Shown in pieces: positions 19,390 through 32,908 of a DNA stretch of 64,000 bases (the stretch's first letter is position 1; every line of letters begins with the position of its first letter). Source of the stretch: Lacisediminimonas profundi (GTDB lineage Bacteria; Pseudomonadota; Gammaproteobacteria; Burkholderiales; Burkholderiaceae_D); the NCBI RefSeq assembly GCF_008831265.1, contig NZ_VTTH01000009.1:1-64000 (forward strand), read 5' to 3'. A program made the translations under genes and the position numbers. Under the pieces are notes generated by a model. It was not told where the DNA came from. It did not search any database and saw nothing but the letters and a program-made list of their open reading frames with translations.

Positions 19390-19673
19390 GCTACCGTGAT
19401 TCCAGGCACAAACGGTCGAAGCTGCAGCGCCGAATTCGCACTGCAGACCAAGGGATTACCACCGGGCACATCAAACCGCCGACGTTCGCACACGGGAACA
19501 TTCCCCATGCTGACTAGAGAGAGGGTCATTGACCTGCAGCCGAAACGACTGGCTGCTTTTGACTTGACGCAAAAGATGTCAACCTTACCTTTTATCCACA
19601 GCAATAGCACGAGTATATCGGCCTCTCCGGTACCGATGTTAGTGTCTGGAAATTTTTTTTAATTAATTTCTTA

Positions 19674-19702
19674 TTGACAATATTATTGTCCGGAAATAAT
19701 TG
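19674..19702 (+). promoter_or_regulatory. Candidate sigma-70 promoter with a palindrome in its spacer, for the RAYT gene
   Basis: A consensus -35 TTGACA lies at 19674-19679, with a TAAT-containing -10 candidate around 19696-19702. The palindrome gacaatattattgtc (19676-19690; 7-bp arms, 1-nt centre) overlaps the -35 and fills the spacer, as expected for an operator that blocks polymerase. The binding factor is unknown. Confidence 0.4.
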
Positions 19703-19759
19703 GCCTATTGAGCCGATTATCGAACGATTCTTCATAGCTAAAACAGGATTTATTGCCCA

Positions 19760-20473
19760 ATGGCAAGACCACCCAGATTCGTTGCCATTCAGCAACCACA
19801 TTTACTTGCGCAATCCGCATTGGATGGCATGCATTTATGTCAGGAAAATGACGATTTCGTTTATTTTCTTGAATTGCTTAAAAATTCAGCAAAGGTGAGC
19901 AAGGTAGCAATACACGGATACGCATTACTGCCCCGCAGTGTGATGATTATTGCTACGCCATTTGCCGCCAACTCCTTGTCTGAACTGATGCAATGGATAG
20001 GACGGCGATATGTCCCGTATTTCAATCGCAAGTACGGACGCGCCGGCACACTCTGGGGCGCGCGTTTCAGGGCAGCCCCGGTCGAGGCACCCGAGCACTT
20101 CCTTCCTGCCTGCCAATATGTGGAAGAAAGTCCCGTTCGCGAAGGCCTTGCCGGCACCGCGGGTGAGTATCCCTGGTCGAGCTTCCGCGCCCATGCCGGC
20201 AGGGAGCAGAACCCGCTGCTGACTGAGCACCAGGGCTATTGGGCCTTGGGAAATACCCCCTTCGATCGCGAGGCTGCATACCAGCGACGCCTGGAGCATC
20301 CGCTCCCGGCGAGTGAACTCCAGCTCATCGAAAACGCCTTGCGGGGCGGTTGGGTTATCGGTTCTGCTGCATTTGCAGAATCGCTGCAAAAGGACGCCGG
20401 CCGCAGGCTGCTGCCAGGAAAAAGAGGGCGGCCGCCCAGCCAGGGTGCAAGTAATGCACCAAAGCAAAATTGA
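19760..20473 (+). CDS. RAYT-like (REP-associated, Y1-type) transposase homologue with degenerate HUH motif
   Basis: The 237-residue protein matches the REP-associated tyrosine transposase pattern: IHGYALLP, then RYVPYFNRKYGRAGTLWGARF, then YVEESPVREGL and YPWSSFRAH. It ends in a basic LLPGKRGRPPS tail. In active members the segment after LLP/LMP is NHVHL and supplies the metal-binding HUH histidines. Here residues 59-62 read RSVM, so both histidines are gone, while the Tyr-containing region persists. It may be inactive as a nuclease or repurposed as a DNA-binding protein. It lies 132 bp upstream of gltB. Family assignment is firm; loss of activity is inferred. Confidence 0.8.
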   Translation: MARPPRFVAIQQPHLLAQSALDGMHLCQENDDFVYFLELLKNSAKVSKVAIHGYALLPRSVMIIATPFAANSLSELMQWIGRRYVPYFNRKYGRAGTLWGARFRAAPVEAPEHFLPACQYVEESPVREGLAGTAGEYPWSSFRAHAGREQNPLLTEHQGYWALGNTPFDREAAYQRRLEHPLPASELQLIENALRGGWVIGSAAFAESLQKDAGRRLLPGKRGRPPSQGASNAPKQN

Positions 20474-20480
20474 TCTGTCC

Positions 20481-20520
20481 CCAATTAAACGACCGCACCT
20501 TGTTGGTGCAATTAAATTGG
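20481..20520. repeat. REP-like inverted repeat beside the RAYT gene
   Basis: The inner hairpin gcacc-ttgtt-ggtgc (20495-20509) is nested within the outer arms ccaatt/aattgg (20481-20486, 20515-20520), starting 8 bp after the RAYT stop. RAYT proteins act on short palindromes of this kind, so it could be a relic of its substrate. It also lies just upstream of the predicted gltB promoter. Confidence 0.4.
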
Positions 20521-20542
20521 TGTACGACCCTATTTTATTTCC

Positions 20543-20571
20543 TTGTACTGTGCCGGTGCGTGGACTATCCT
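20543..20571 (+). promoter_or_regulatory. Candidate sigma-70 promoter of gltB
   Basis: TTGTAC (20543-20548) and TATCCT (20566-20571) are separated by exactly 17 bp. Transcription would start near 20578, leaving a leader of about 28 nt with the ribosome site ggagtagg before the ATG at 20606. Predicted by eye. Confidence 0.4.
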
Positions 20572-20605
20572 TGCGGTTCGATCTGAATCAGCATTGGAGT
20601 AGGTT

Positions 20606-25291
<4,686 letters not shown>

Positions 25292-25303
25292 CGATCAACA
25301 AGT

Positions 25304-25342
25304 GCGCATCGGCCTGCCTGCCGGGCAGGCGGGCCGATGCGC
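25304..25342. promoter_or_regulatory. Near-perfect palindrome in the gltB-gltD gap
   Basis: The arms 25304-25322 and 25324-25342 (19 bp each) pair with one mismatch around a 1-nt centre, giving a very stable RNA hairpin. No T tract follows. It sits 12 bp after the gltB stop and about 21 bp before the gltD ATG. Likely roles are mRNA processing or stability, or setting the GltB:GltD ratio; a repeat-element insertion is the alternative. Confidence 0.6.
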
Positions 25343-25363
25343 CGCAAGAAACGTGAGTGAAAA

Positions 25364-26827
<1,464 letters not shown>

Positions 26828-26859
26828 GTCAACGTGGCATTCACAACGGTGGCATTCTG

Positions 26860-28281
26860 ATGACGTCATACCCGCTGGCGTATAGGGATGCCACCGAGCT
26901 TGCCGGACTGATCGCCTCGGGCCAGCTGTCGCCGCTCGAGTTAATGGAGCGGACATTGGCCCGGCTCGACCAGTTCGAACCCCGCATCAATGCCTTCAGC
27001 CATGTAATGCGCGCCGAGGCATTGGCCGCGGCTCGCAAGGCCGAAGCAAGGTGCTCGACCGGGGAACCCCTTCCTCCATTGCACGGCATTCCCGTCTCGG
27101 TGAAAGATTTGATTGCCGTTGGCGGGGTGCCGTATGCTTTCGGCTCGCGGGCCTTTGCCGACAACATCGCAGCGGCGGATGCACCCGCGGTTGAAAGGCT
27201 GCGCCGCGCCGGCGCCATCGTGATCGGCAAGACCACGACCAGCGAACTCGGCTGCAAGGCAGTCGGCGACTCGCCCCTGACCGGAATTACCCGCAACCCA
27301 TGGGACCTGTCCACGACGCCTGGCGGTTCGAGCGCCGGCGCTGCGGCCAGCGTCGCGGCCGGCATCACGCCGATCGCGCTTGGCACTGACGGCGGCGGAT
27401 CGATTCGCATACCGGCTGCATTGACCGGACTGTTCGGGATCAAGGGCCAGTTCGGGCGCGTGCCAGTCTTTCCGCGCTCGGCCACGCCAGAGTTGGCCCA
27501 CGTTGCCCCGCTGTCGCGCTCCGTTCGTGACGCAGCACTGCTGCTGGGCATCATCTCCGGCTACGATGCGCGCGACCCCGGATCGCTGCCGCAACCGGTG
27601 CCCGATTTCGTACAGGCTTGCGATCAGCCAATGCGCCGGTTCCGGATCGCCTGGTCCCCGACATTCGGTTATGCCAGGCCCGATCCCGAGGTGCTGGCAA
27701 TCGTCGAGCGCGCGGTGCAGACGCTGGGCACGCTGGGATGCGAGATCGAACTGGTGGAGGCGCCGTTCGGACCAGATCCCGCCGATGCATGGAGCCTCAT
27801 TTTTTACTCGCAGGTCGCCGCCCGCGTCGAGTCCATTCTCAAGACGGATCCGGACTTGCTCGACCCCGCGGTCCGTCCCTGGCTTCAGGCCGCGAAACAG
27901 CGATCGGTGATGGATTACTGCCAGGCGGCAAACGTGCGGCATGAGCTCTACCAGCGCCTGCGTGGCCTGTTCGATCGATTCGACCTGCTCGTCTCACCCA
28001 CATTGCCGCTGTCGTCCGTCGAAGCAGGCATCACCATTCCGCCCGGGTTCGAGCATTGCAATCCGGTGACCTGGACCTCCTATACCTACCCGTTCAATCT
28101 CACCGGCAACCCTGCTGCGTCGGTACCCGTCGGTTTCACGACCAGGGGTCACCCGGTGGGAATGCAGCTGGTATCCCGGCCCTATGCCGAGGCCGATCTG
28201 TTCTGCATCGCTTCAGCGTTTGAAGCCGCCTGCCCCTGGAGCCCGGCAATACCGCAAGCGCTGGAAGCGGCCGTCGAATAA
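26860..28281 (+). CDS. Amidase-signature family hydrolase
   Basis: This 473-residue amidase-signature enzyme hydrolyses amide bonds. The Ser-cisSer-Lys catalytic set is visible: Lys in GIPVSVKDLIAVGG, cis-Ser in TPGGSSAGAAASVAAG, and nucleophile Ser in GTDGGGSIRIPAALTG. The substrate cannot be told from sequence. It resembles GatA but no gatB or gatC is nearby, so it is probably a catabolic amidase. The gap of 32 bp from gltD suggests one operon, and released ammonia would feed glutamate synthase (inference). A terminator follows. Confidence 0.88.
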   Translation: MTSYPLAYRDATELAGLIASGQLSPLELMERTLARLDQFEPRINAFSHVMRAEALAAARKAEARCSTGEPLPPLHGIPVSVKDLIAVGGVPYAFGSRAFADNIAAADAPAVERLRRAGAIVIGKTTTSELGCKAVGDSPLTGITRNPWDLSTTPGGSSAGAAASVAAGITPIALGTDGGGSIRIPAALTGLFGIKGQFGRVPVFPRSATPELAHVAPLSRSVRDAALLLGIISGYDARDPGSLPQPVPDFVQACDQPMRRFRIAWSPTFGYARPDPEVLAIVERAVQTLGTLGCEIELVEAPFGPDPADAWSLIFYSQVAARVESILKTDPDLLDPAVRPWLQAAKQRSVMDYCQAANVRHELYQRLRGLFDRFDLLVSPTLPLSSVEAGITIPPGFEHCNPVTWTSYTYPFNLTGNPAASVPVGFTTRGHPVGMQLVSRPYAEADLFCIASAFEAACPWSPAIPQALEAAVE

Positions 28282-28318
28282 GCGCACGGCCCCGCCCAAC
28301 GGGCCGCGGCAAAATTGA

Positions 28319-28353
28319 AAAGCTGGAAGCTCGCGCTTCCCGCTTTATTTTTG
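28319..28353 (+). terminator. Rho-independent terminator after gltB-gltD-amidase
   Basis: The arms aaagctggaagc and gcttcccgcttt (one mismatch, loop tcgc) are followed by atttttg. This sits 38 bp after the amidase stop and closes the plus-strand operon. Confidence 0.75.
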
Positions 28354-28522
28354 TGCATCGACAGGCAAACAGGCTGTTTCAAGTCCCGCGGGAATCGCCT
28401 CGGGATGCGCTTCGGGAGGAGCTTAGATGTTTTTATTATGGTTTTAGAAAAAATCGATAGTTCACCGCATAAAGAATGATGCCTAAGATTCGCATACGTC
28501 TACGAACCAACGGTATCTACAA

Positions 28523-29497
28523 ATGCAACGCAGAAACTTTCTCATCAAATCGATCGGACTCGCCGCTTCGGTATCCCTCCCCTTCCCGGCCCTGGCCAAG
28601 TCGGACTGGCCTGCCAAGCCGATCCGCATCGTCGTTCCCGTACCGCCGGGCGGTAGCCTGGACATCCTGGCCAGGACCATTGCCAAAGAATTGACCCCCA
28701 AGCTCAACCAACCGGTGGTGGTGGAAAACATGGCTGGCGGCGGCAGCAACATCGCTTTCAGCCATGTTGCCAAAGCACAGCCTGACGGCCACACCTTGCT
28801 GCTGGGTTGGGACAGCCTTGTCATCAATCCCAGCCTGTATTCCTCGATACCGTACACACTGCAGCAGTTCGCGCCGATTACCCTGGCCATCACATCACCC
28901 CAGGTGCTGGTGGTTGGATCCAAGTTGCCGGTCAACAACCTGAAAGAATTCATCGAAGCAGCCCGGAAAGCTTCTGGCGGCCTTACCCTGGCAAATGCGG
29001 GCAGTGGCAGCCCGGGCCACCTCGCCGGCACCTTGCTGGAAACCCATACCGGGTTGAAGTTCACCAATGTCCCCTACAAAGGCGGTGCGCCCGCGGTTGC
29101 CGACCTGCTGGCAGGTCATGTGGATGCCCTGATGGTGACATTGCCGGCCGCATTCCAGCACATCAAGGCCGGCCGCCTGAAAGCGCTCGGCGTAACCTCG
29201 GCCAAACGCTCAACCGGCGCATCCGAGATCCCCACCATCGCCGAAGCCGGCGTGGCCGGCTATGAGCTCAATTCCTGGCAGGGGATTCTTGCGCCGGCTG
29301 GAACGCCCGCCGACATCATCAGCACGCTGAACAAGCATATCGTGGCAATATTGCGTGACCGTGCAATCCGGGAACTGTTGGTCCCCCAGGGATTTGAAAT
29401 CGTGGCCAGTTCGCCCGATGGCCTGGCCAAGGAACTCGCAAGGCTGACGCCACGCTGGGCCAAGCTGGTCCAGGCCTCTGGCGCCAGGGTTGACTGA
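28523..29497 (+). CDS. Bug-family tripartite tricarboxylate transporter substrate-binding protein
   Basis: The protein has 324 residues. The N-terminus carries a twin-arginine-like signal (QRRNFLIK, hydrophobic run, PALA cleavage region). The mature protein has Bug-family landmarks: PIRIVVPVPPGGSLDILAR, NAGSGSPGHLAGTLL, VPYKGGAPAVADLLAGHVD and GILAPAGTPADII. These periplasmic proteins bind small, often carboxylated, molecules. No TctA or TctB membrane partners are adjacent, which is common for the very numerous Bug genes of Burkholderiales. The ligand is unknown. Confidence 0.92.
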   Translation: MQRRNFLIKSIGLAASVSLPFPALAKSDWPAKPIRIVVPVPPGGSLDILARTIAKELTPKLNQPVVVENMAGGGSNIAFSHVAKAQPDGHTLLLGWDSLVINPSLYSSIPYTLQQFAPITLAITSPQVLVVGSKLPVNNLKEFIEAARKASGGLTLANAGSGSPGHLAGTLLETHTGLKFTNVPYKGGAPAVADLLAGHVDALMVTLPAAFQHIKAGRLKALGVTSAKRSTGASEIPTIAEAGVAGYELNSWQGILAPAGTPADIISTLNKHIVAILRDRAIRELLVPQGFEIVASSPDGLAKELARLTPRWAKLVQASGARVD

Positions 29498-29542
29498 TTT
29501 CCCGTTTGCGTAACCCGACTCCACTATCAAATCAAGCCATCG

Positions 29543-30178
29543 ATGTCTTCATCCCGCCCGCGCATTGAGTATTACTTCAGCTTCGTCTCCCTCTGGTCCT
29601 ACATCGGGAGCGAGGCCTTTGCGCAGCTTGTAAAGCGGCACAATGCCGAGGTGATCTACAAGCCGATCGACCTGCACGCAATTTTCAAGGCGGGCGGCGG
29701 CTTGCCTGTCACGCAACGGCCACCGCAGCGGCAAGCTTACCGGTTCGTCGAGATGCAACGCTGGCGGGACATCCGCGGCATTCCACTGGTCCTGAAGCCC
29801 AAGCATCATCCATCCAATCCCGAGATCGGGCACCGCATGCTGCTGGCAGCGCTGGCCCAGGGGCAGGACGTAACGCAGTTCGTTCACAATGCGCTGAAGG
29901 TGCTCTGGGTCGACGACCTGAATGTGGAAGATCCGGCGGTGATGGTGGCCGTGGCTGACAAGTCAGGCCTGGATGGCGCCGCACTTCTTGAGGCAAGCAA
30001 CGCCGCCGAACGCCATGCCGAAGTACAGCAATTGACCGACGAAGCCGTGGAGCGAAAAGTTTTCGGAACGCCTTTCTACATGTACCGGGATGAACCTTTC
30101 TGGGGGCAGGATCGCCTTGACCTGCTGGACGCTGCGATCACCAGCCAGCGCCCTGCCGTGCCTTTCAAATTGATCTGA
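29543..30178 (+). CDS. 2-hydroxychromene-2-carboxylate isomerase/DsbA-fold protein
   Basis: This 211-residue cytoplasmic thioredoxin-fold protein lacks a CXXC. It opens with IEYYFSFVSLWSYIGSEAF and closes with VFGTPFYMYRDEPFWGQDRLDLL, both typical of the HCCA isomerase/kappa GST-like family, where glutathione is bound. Family members isomerise aromatic degradation intermediates, but the specific reaction cannot be assigned. It lies 45 bp after the Bug gene and may share its transcript. Confidence 0.85.
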   Translation: MSSSRPRIEYYFSFVSLWSYIGSEAFAQLVKRHNAEVIYKPIDLHAIFKAGGGLPVTQRPPQRQAYRFVEMQRWRDIRGIPLVLKPKHHPSNPEIGHRMLLAALAQGQDVTQFVHNALKVLWVDDLNVEDPAVMVAVADKSGLDGAALLEASNAAERHAEVQQLTDEAVERKVFGTPFYMYRDEPFWGQDRLDLLDAAITSQRPAVPFKLI

Positions 30179-30188
30179 GCCTGGCCTC

Positions 30189-30515
30189 GTGCCCACAAAA
30201 ATGCCTGCCAAGGCTCCCGTGTTTCCCGGCCCGCGTACGGGACGTGGCGCCGTACTTGCGGTGCTGCTTTCAAACACGGACCAGACTCGTGCCGAACCGC
30301 TGCGCGGACGCGTGACGCTTGCCGCGATCGTCAGGACCTTGAAGCGCAAATATCACTGGCCTGTAGAAACGACAAGTTTCCCGTCCAATGCCGCCGACGG
30401 CCGCGCAACCTGGGCCACGGTTTATAGCCTGCCACCCGAAGTCATAACCGCCGCCATGAACGCAGGTGGCCGCGACTGGCTCAAGACCAGTTTGATGGAC
30501 AGAATACACAGGTAG
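30189..30515 (+). CDS. Small hypothetical protein (winged-helix-like?)
   Basis: This 108-residue frame starts at GTG 30189; ATG 30201 is an alternative. It begins 10 bp after the isomerase stop. A Lys/Pro-rich start is followed by a possible small helical DNA-binding fold (GRVTLAAIVRTLKRKYHWPV, then LPPEVITAAMNAGGRDWL). I do not recognise the family with certainty. The amino-acid make-up and position in the transcription unit favour a real gene. Confidence 0.5.
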   Translation: MPTKMPAKAPVFPGPRTGRGAVLAVLLSNTDQTRAEPLRGRVTLAAIVRTLKRKYHWPVETTSFPSNAADGRATWATVYSLPPEVITAAMNAGGRDWLKTSLMDRIHR

Positions 30516-30710
30516 AAGCGACGCTCCAGTGCCGTAAGGCGCAAAGGTCTTCCTGTGACCTGGCCGATTCGATTCCCGCAGGAGTCGCCGAATATTTTTC
30601 CCGGAACGTCGGAATTGGCATGCTCTCGTTCGGACCGGAGGCTGCCGGAAATCCCGCTTTAGCGCGTATGATGCGGCTGACATCACGACCGCGCGAAAGT
30701 CTCATATTTC

Positions 30711-31871
30711 ATGCAAGAACAAGATAATGCGGCGCCAGTTCTACGCTGGACTGAAAACGACGCGCCCTGCGCTGCCCGCTGGCGCTCCGAAGCCGGCTTG
30801 CCGCCGCCAAAGCGCGTCGTTATCGCCGATGATCGCCTGACTGCCGATACCGCCTATCGTTTTGCCTGCGAAGGAACGGCGATGCTGTGGCGCGGTGATT
30901 TTCAGAATGCGCGTCAGCTGCTGCAGGCAATGATGCGCCGCATTGACCGCAAGCCAAAGAAAGCCGTCAAGCCAGCAGGGCGGCCGCAACAGCCGATGTC
31001 GATGACCGAAGCGTTTCACCTGCACCGGCAGGCACAATCGCAACGCGCCCGCACGCTGGCAATGCTGCTGCTGCCGCTGGACGGGAACTATAAAATTCCG
31101 CTGCGCCGCGCACCCGACGTACGACAGGCCTGCGAAGAAGCATACGGCGCGGGCGGCGAAGCATCGGTAGTGTCGCTGCGCGAAGTGCTCGGCCTGATCG
31201 GCGCCCATGAATGGCGCAAGAACGGCGTCGAAATTCCGGCGTTGGGGGCGCGCATTCATCCGCATTACGGGGTGTTCTCGCCGGTGCGCGGTGAATATAT
31301 CGACCTGGTTGCACAAGCACCGCTACCGTCGACGGCGCTCGCGTTCGATATCGGGACCGGCACCGGCGTGCTGGCAGCGGTGCTTGCAATGCGTGGCGTG
31401 GCGCATGTGGTCGCCACCGATCAGGACAGCCGCGCGCTCGCTTGTACACGCGAGAATATCGAGCGCCTTGGCTTGCTCCAAAAGGTCGAGCTGCAACGAA
31501 CCGACCTGTTCCCGGCCGGCCGCGCCGGGCTGGTTGTCTGCAATCCGCCGTGGATTCCGGCACGCCCCAGCTCCCCGATCGAGTCCGCAATCTACGATCC
31601 CGAGAGCCGCATGCTGCGCGGCTTTCTCGGGGGATTGGCGGAACATCTCGAGGCTGACGGCGAAGGATGGCTGATCCTGTCCGATATCGCCGAACATCTC
31701 GGCCTGCGCTCGCGTGACGAATTGCTGGCATGGATAGAGGCCGGTGGCTTGAAAGTGATCGGCAAAATCGACACGCGGCCAACACATGCCAAGGCAACCG
31801 CCGGCACCGATCTGCTGCATGCCGCGCGCTCTGCTGAGGTTACATCGCTGTGGCGGCTCGCGCGCCAGTGA
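30711..31871 (+). CDS. Class I SAM-dependent methyltransferase (small-MTS type)
   Basis: The protein has 386 residues. An N-terminal unassigned region of about 190 residues precedes a Rossmann methyltransferase domain with AFDIGTGTGVLAAVLA (SAM binding), an acidic VVATDQDSRAL, and VVCNPPW. The last is the NPPY/W motif of enzymes that methylate planar nitrogen (HemK/PrmC and N6-adenine types). The substrate is unknown. It ends just before the A+T-rich island and its composition matches the core genome, so I treat it as the last core gene rather than part of the island. Confidence 0.82.
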   Translation: MQEQDNAAPVLRWTENDAPCAARWRSEAGLPPPKRVVIADDRLTADTAYRFACEGTAMLWRGDFQNARQLLQAMMRRIDRKPKKAVKPAGRPQQPMSMTEAFHLHRQAQSQRARTLAMLLLPLDGNYKIPLRRAPDVRQACEEAYGAGGEASVVSLREVLGLIGAHEWRKNGVEIPALGARIHPHYGVFSPVRGEYIDLVAQAPLPSTALAFDIGTGTGVLAAVLAMRGVAHVVATDQDSRALACTRENIERLGLLQKVELQRTDLFPAGRAGLVVCNPPWIPARPSSPIESAIYDPESRMLRGFLGGLAEHLEADGEGWLILSDIAEHLGLRSRDELLAWIEAGGLKVIGKIDTRPTHAKATAGTDLLHAARSAEVTSLWRLARQ

Positions 31872-31880
31872 TCACTTTTC

Positions 31881-31914
31881 AGGAGGAAATAAATTGGTTA
31901 CCATGCAACATTAA
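31881..31914 (+). promoter_or_regulatory. Strong ribosome site with a possible 6-codon leader ORF before the TS-like gene
   Basis: AGGAGGA (31881-31887) is the best Shine-Dalgarno of the island, but it is 46 bp from the ATG at 31934. At normal spacing it serves TTG 31894, which reads Met-Val-Thr-Met-Gln-His and stops at TAA 31912-31914. It may be a coupling leader, or it may point to a non-ATG start of the TS-like gene. Experimental start mapping would be needed. Confidence 0.35.
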
Positions 31915-31933
31915 TAGCCTGCATGGCAATTCT

Positions 31934-32908
31934 ATGTCCGTCCGTATTGAAGCTTCTACTGTCGATGATTTGCTGAATAAGGCACTTCAGCACCTGTTTG
32001 CTAAAGGTGAGCCAAGGAAAGCTACGCGCGGTGATTTTTGCGAAGTAATTGGGCCGACGTTTGTACTGACGAATCCTCGTGCCCGCCTCAGCCGGTCGGA
32101 GAGCCGCAGTAAGGTTTTTAGCGCAATTGGGGAACTCTTCTGGTATCTCTCAAAGGCTAACGAGCTCGATTACATCGATTGGTTCGTTCCGGATAAATAC
32201 CAGAACGAGTCGGCAGACAAAAAGACCGTGCGCAGCGGATATGGGAACCGTCTTTTCAACTGGCGAGGTATTGACCAGGTTCAGAATGTCATCGACCTGC
32301 TCAGCCGGAAGCCGTCGTCACGACAAGCCGTGATCCAAATAATCGATGCCGACGATGTGGACTCGGAAGAGGATGCGATTCCTTGTACGTGTACTTTGCA
32401 GTTCCTGTTGCGGGATGGACAGCTCCACCTATTAGTCAGCATGCGCTCGAACGATACTTACCTGGGCTTCCCGCATGACATTTTTGCCTTCACCATGTTG
32501 CAGGAACTGATTGCACGAACTTTGAACGTGGAGCTCGGCACCTACTTGCATACAGTTGGTAGCTTCCATCTATATGACAAGCACATAGAGGGCGCTGGAG
32601 AATATCTGCGTGAGGGCTTCCAGAATATTGTTCCGATGGCCCCCATGCCTATGGGTGACCCATGGAATGGGATCAAAGAAATACTGGAATTCGAAGCCGG
32701 GGTTCGGGTGGATCCGTTCGCCGAAATACCAGCGATGGATCCGTACTGGGCAGACATCTGCCGCTTGCTTGCGATCTATAGCTTGACCAAATTAAGGCCA
32801 GCAGGTGCGCTTGCGGCCTGCGAACAGATCGCCGGGGCAATCACGAACAAGGCATACGGCATGTTCATAGATGCTCGCGTTTCCAAACTACGAGACAGCA
32901 ATGTATAG
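31934..32908 (+). CDS. Thymidylate-synthase-family enzyme, possibly dCMP/CMP (hydroxy)methylase
   Basis: The protein has 324 residues from ATG 31934; the frame is open upstream to 31850. TS landmarks are Glu67 (GELFWYLSKANELDYI), GYGNRLFNW, SSRQAVIQI, nucleophile Cys151 in IPCTCTLQF, Arg171/Asp174 in MRSNDTYLGFP, and His212/Tyr214 in GSFHLYDKH. The residue matching E. coli TS Asn177 is Asp182 (FPHDI). Asp at this site is known from T4 dCMP hydroxymethylase and from engineered TS with dCMP specificity. It therefore probably acts on a cytosine nucleotide rather than replacing ThyA (inference). It heads a four-gene A+T-rich operon and overlaps the next start by 8 bp. Confidence 0.85.
   Translation: MSVRIEASTVDDLLNKALQHLFAKGEPRKATRGDFCEVIGPTFVLTNPRARLSRSESRSKVFSAIGELFWYLSKANELDYIDWFVPDKYQNESADKKTVRSGYGNRLFNWRGIDQVQNVIDLLSRKPSSRQAVIQIIDADDVDSEEDAIPCTCTLQFLLRDGQLHLLVSMRSNDTYLGFPHDIFAFTMLQELIARTLNVELGTYLHTVGSFHLYDKHIEGAGEYLREGFQNIVPMAPMPMGDPWNGIKEILEFEAGVRVDPFAEIPAMDPYWADICRLLAIYSLTKLRPAGALAACEQIAGAITNKAYGMFIDARVSKLRDSNV

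Larger units (their letters stand above)
19345..19759. other. A+T-rich intergenic region between divergent transcripts
   Basis: This 415-bp region has no supported gene. It holds the upstream region of the TolC-like operon (left), a single consensus DnaA box ttatccaca (19592-19600), and a promoter-like segment for the RAYT gene (right). It is noticeably richer in A+T than the flanks. Confidence 0.6.

Noticed and set aside
19592-19600. Consensus DnaA box ttatccaca
   Set aside because: Only one box was seen, without clustered boxes, an unwinding region or dnaA/dnaN nearby, so it is not an origin.
31850-31933. N-terminal extension of the TS-like protein from 31850
   Set aside because: It overlaps the end of the methyltransferase gene, has core-genome composition at its start and is unlike TS N-termini.
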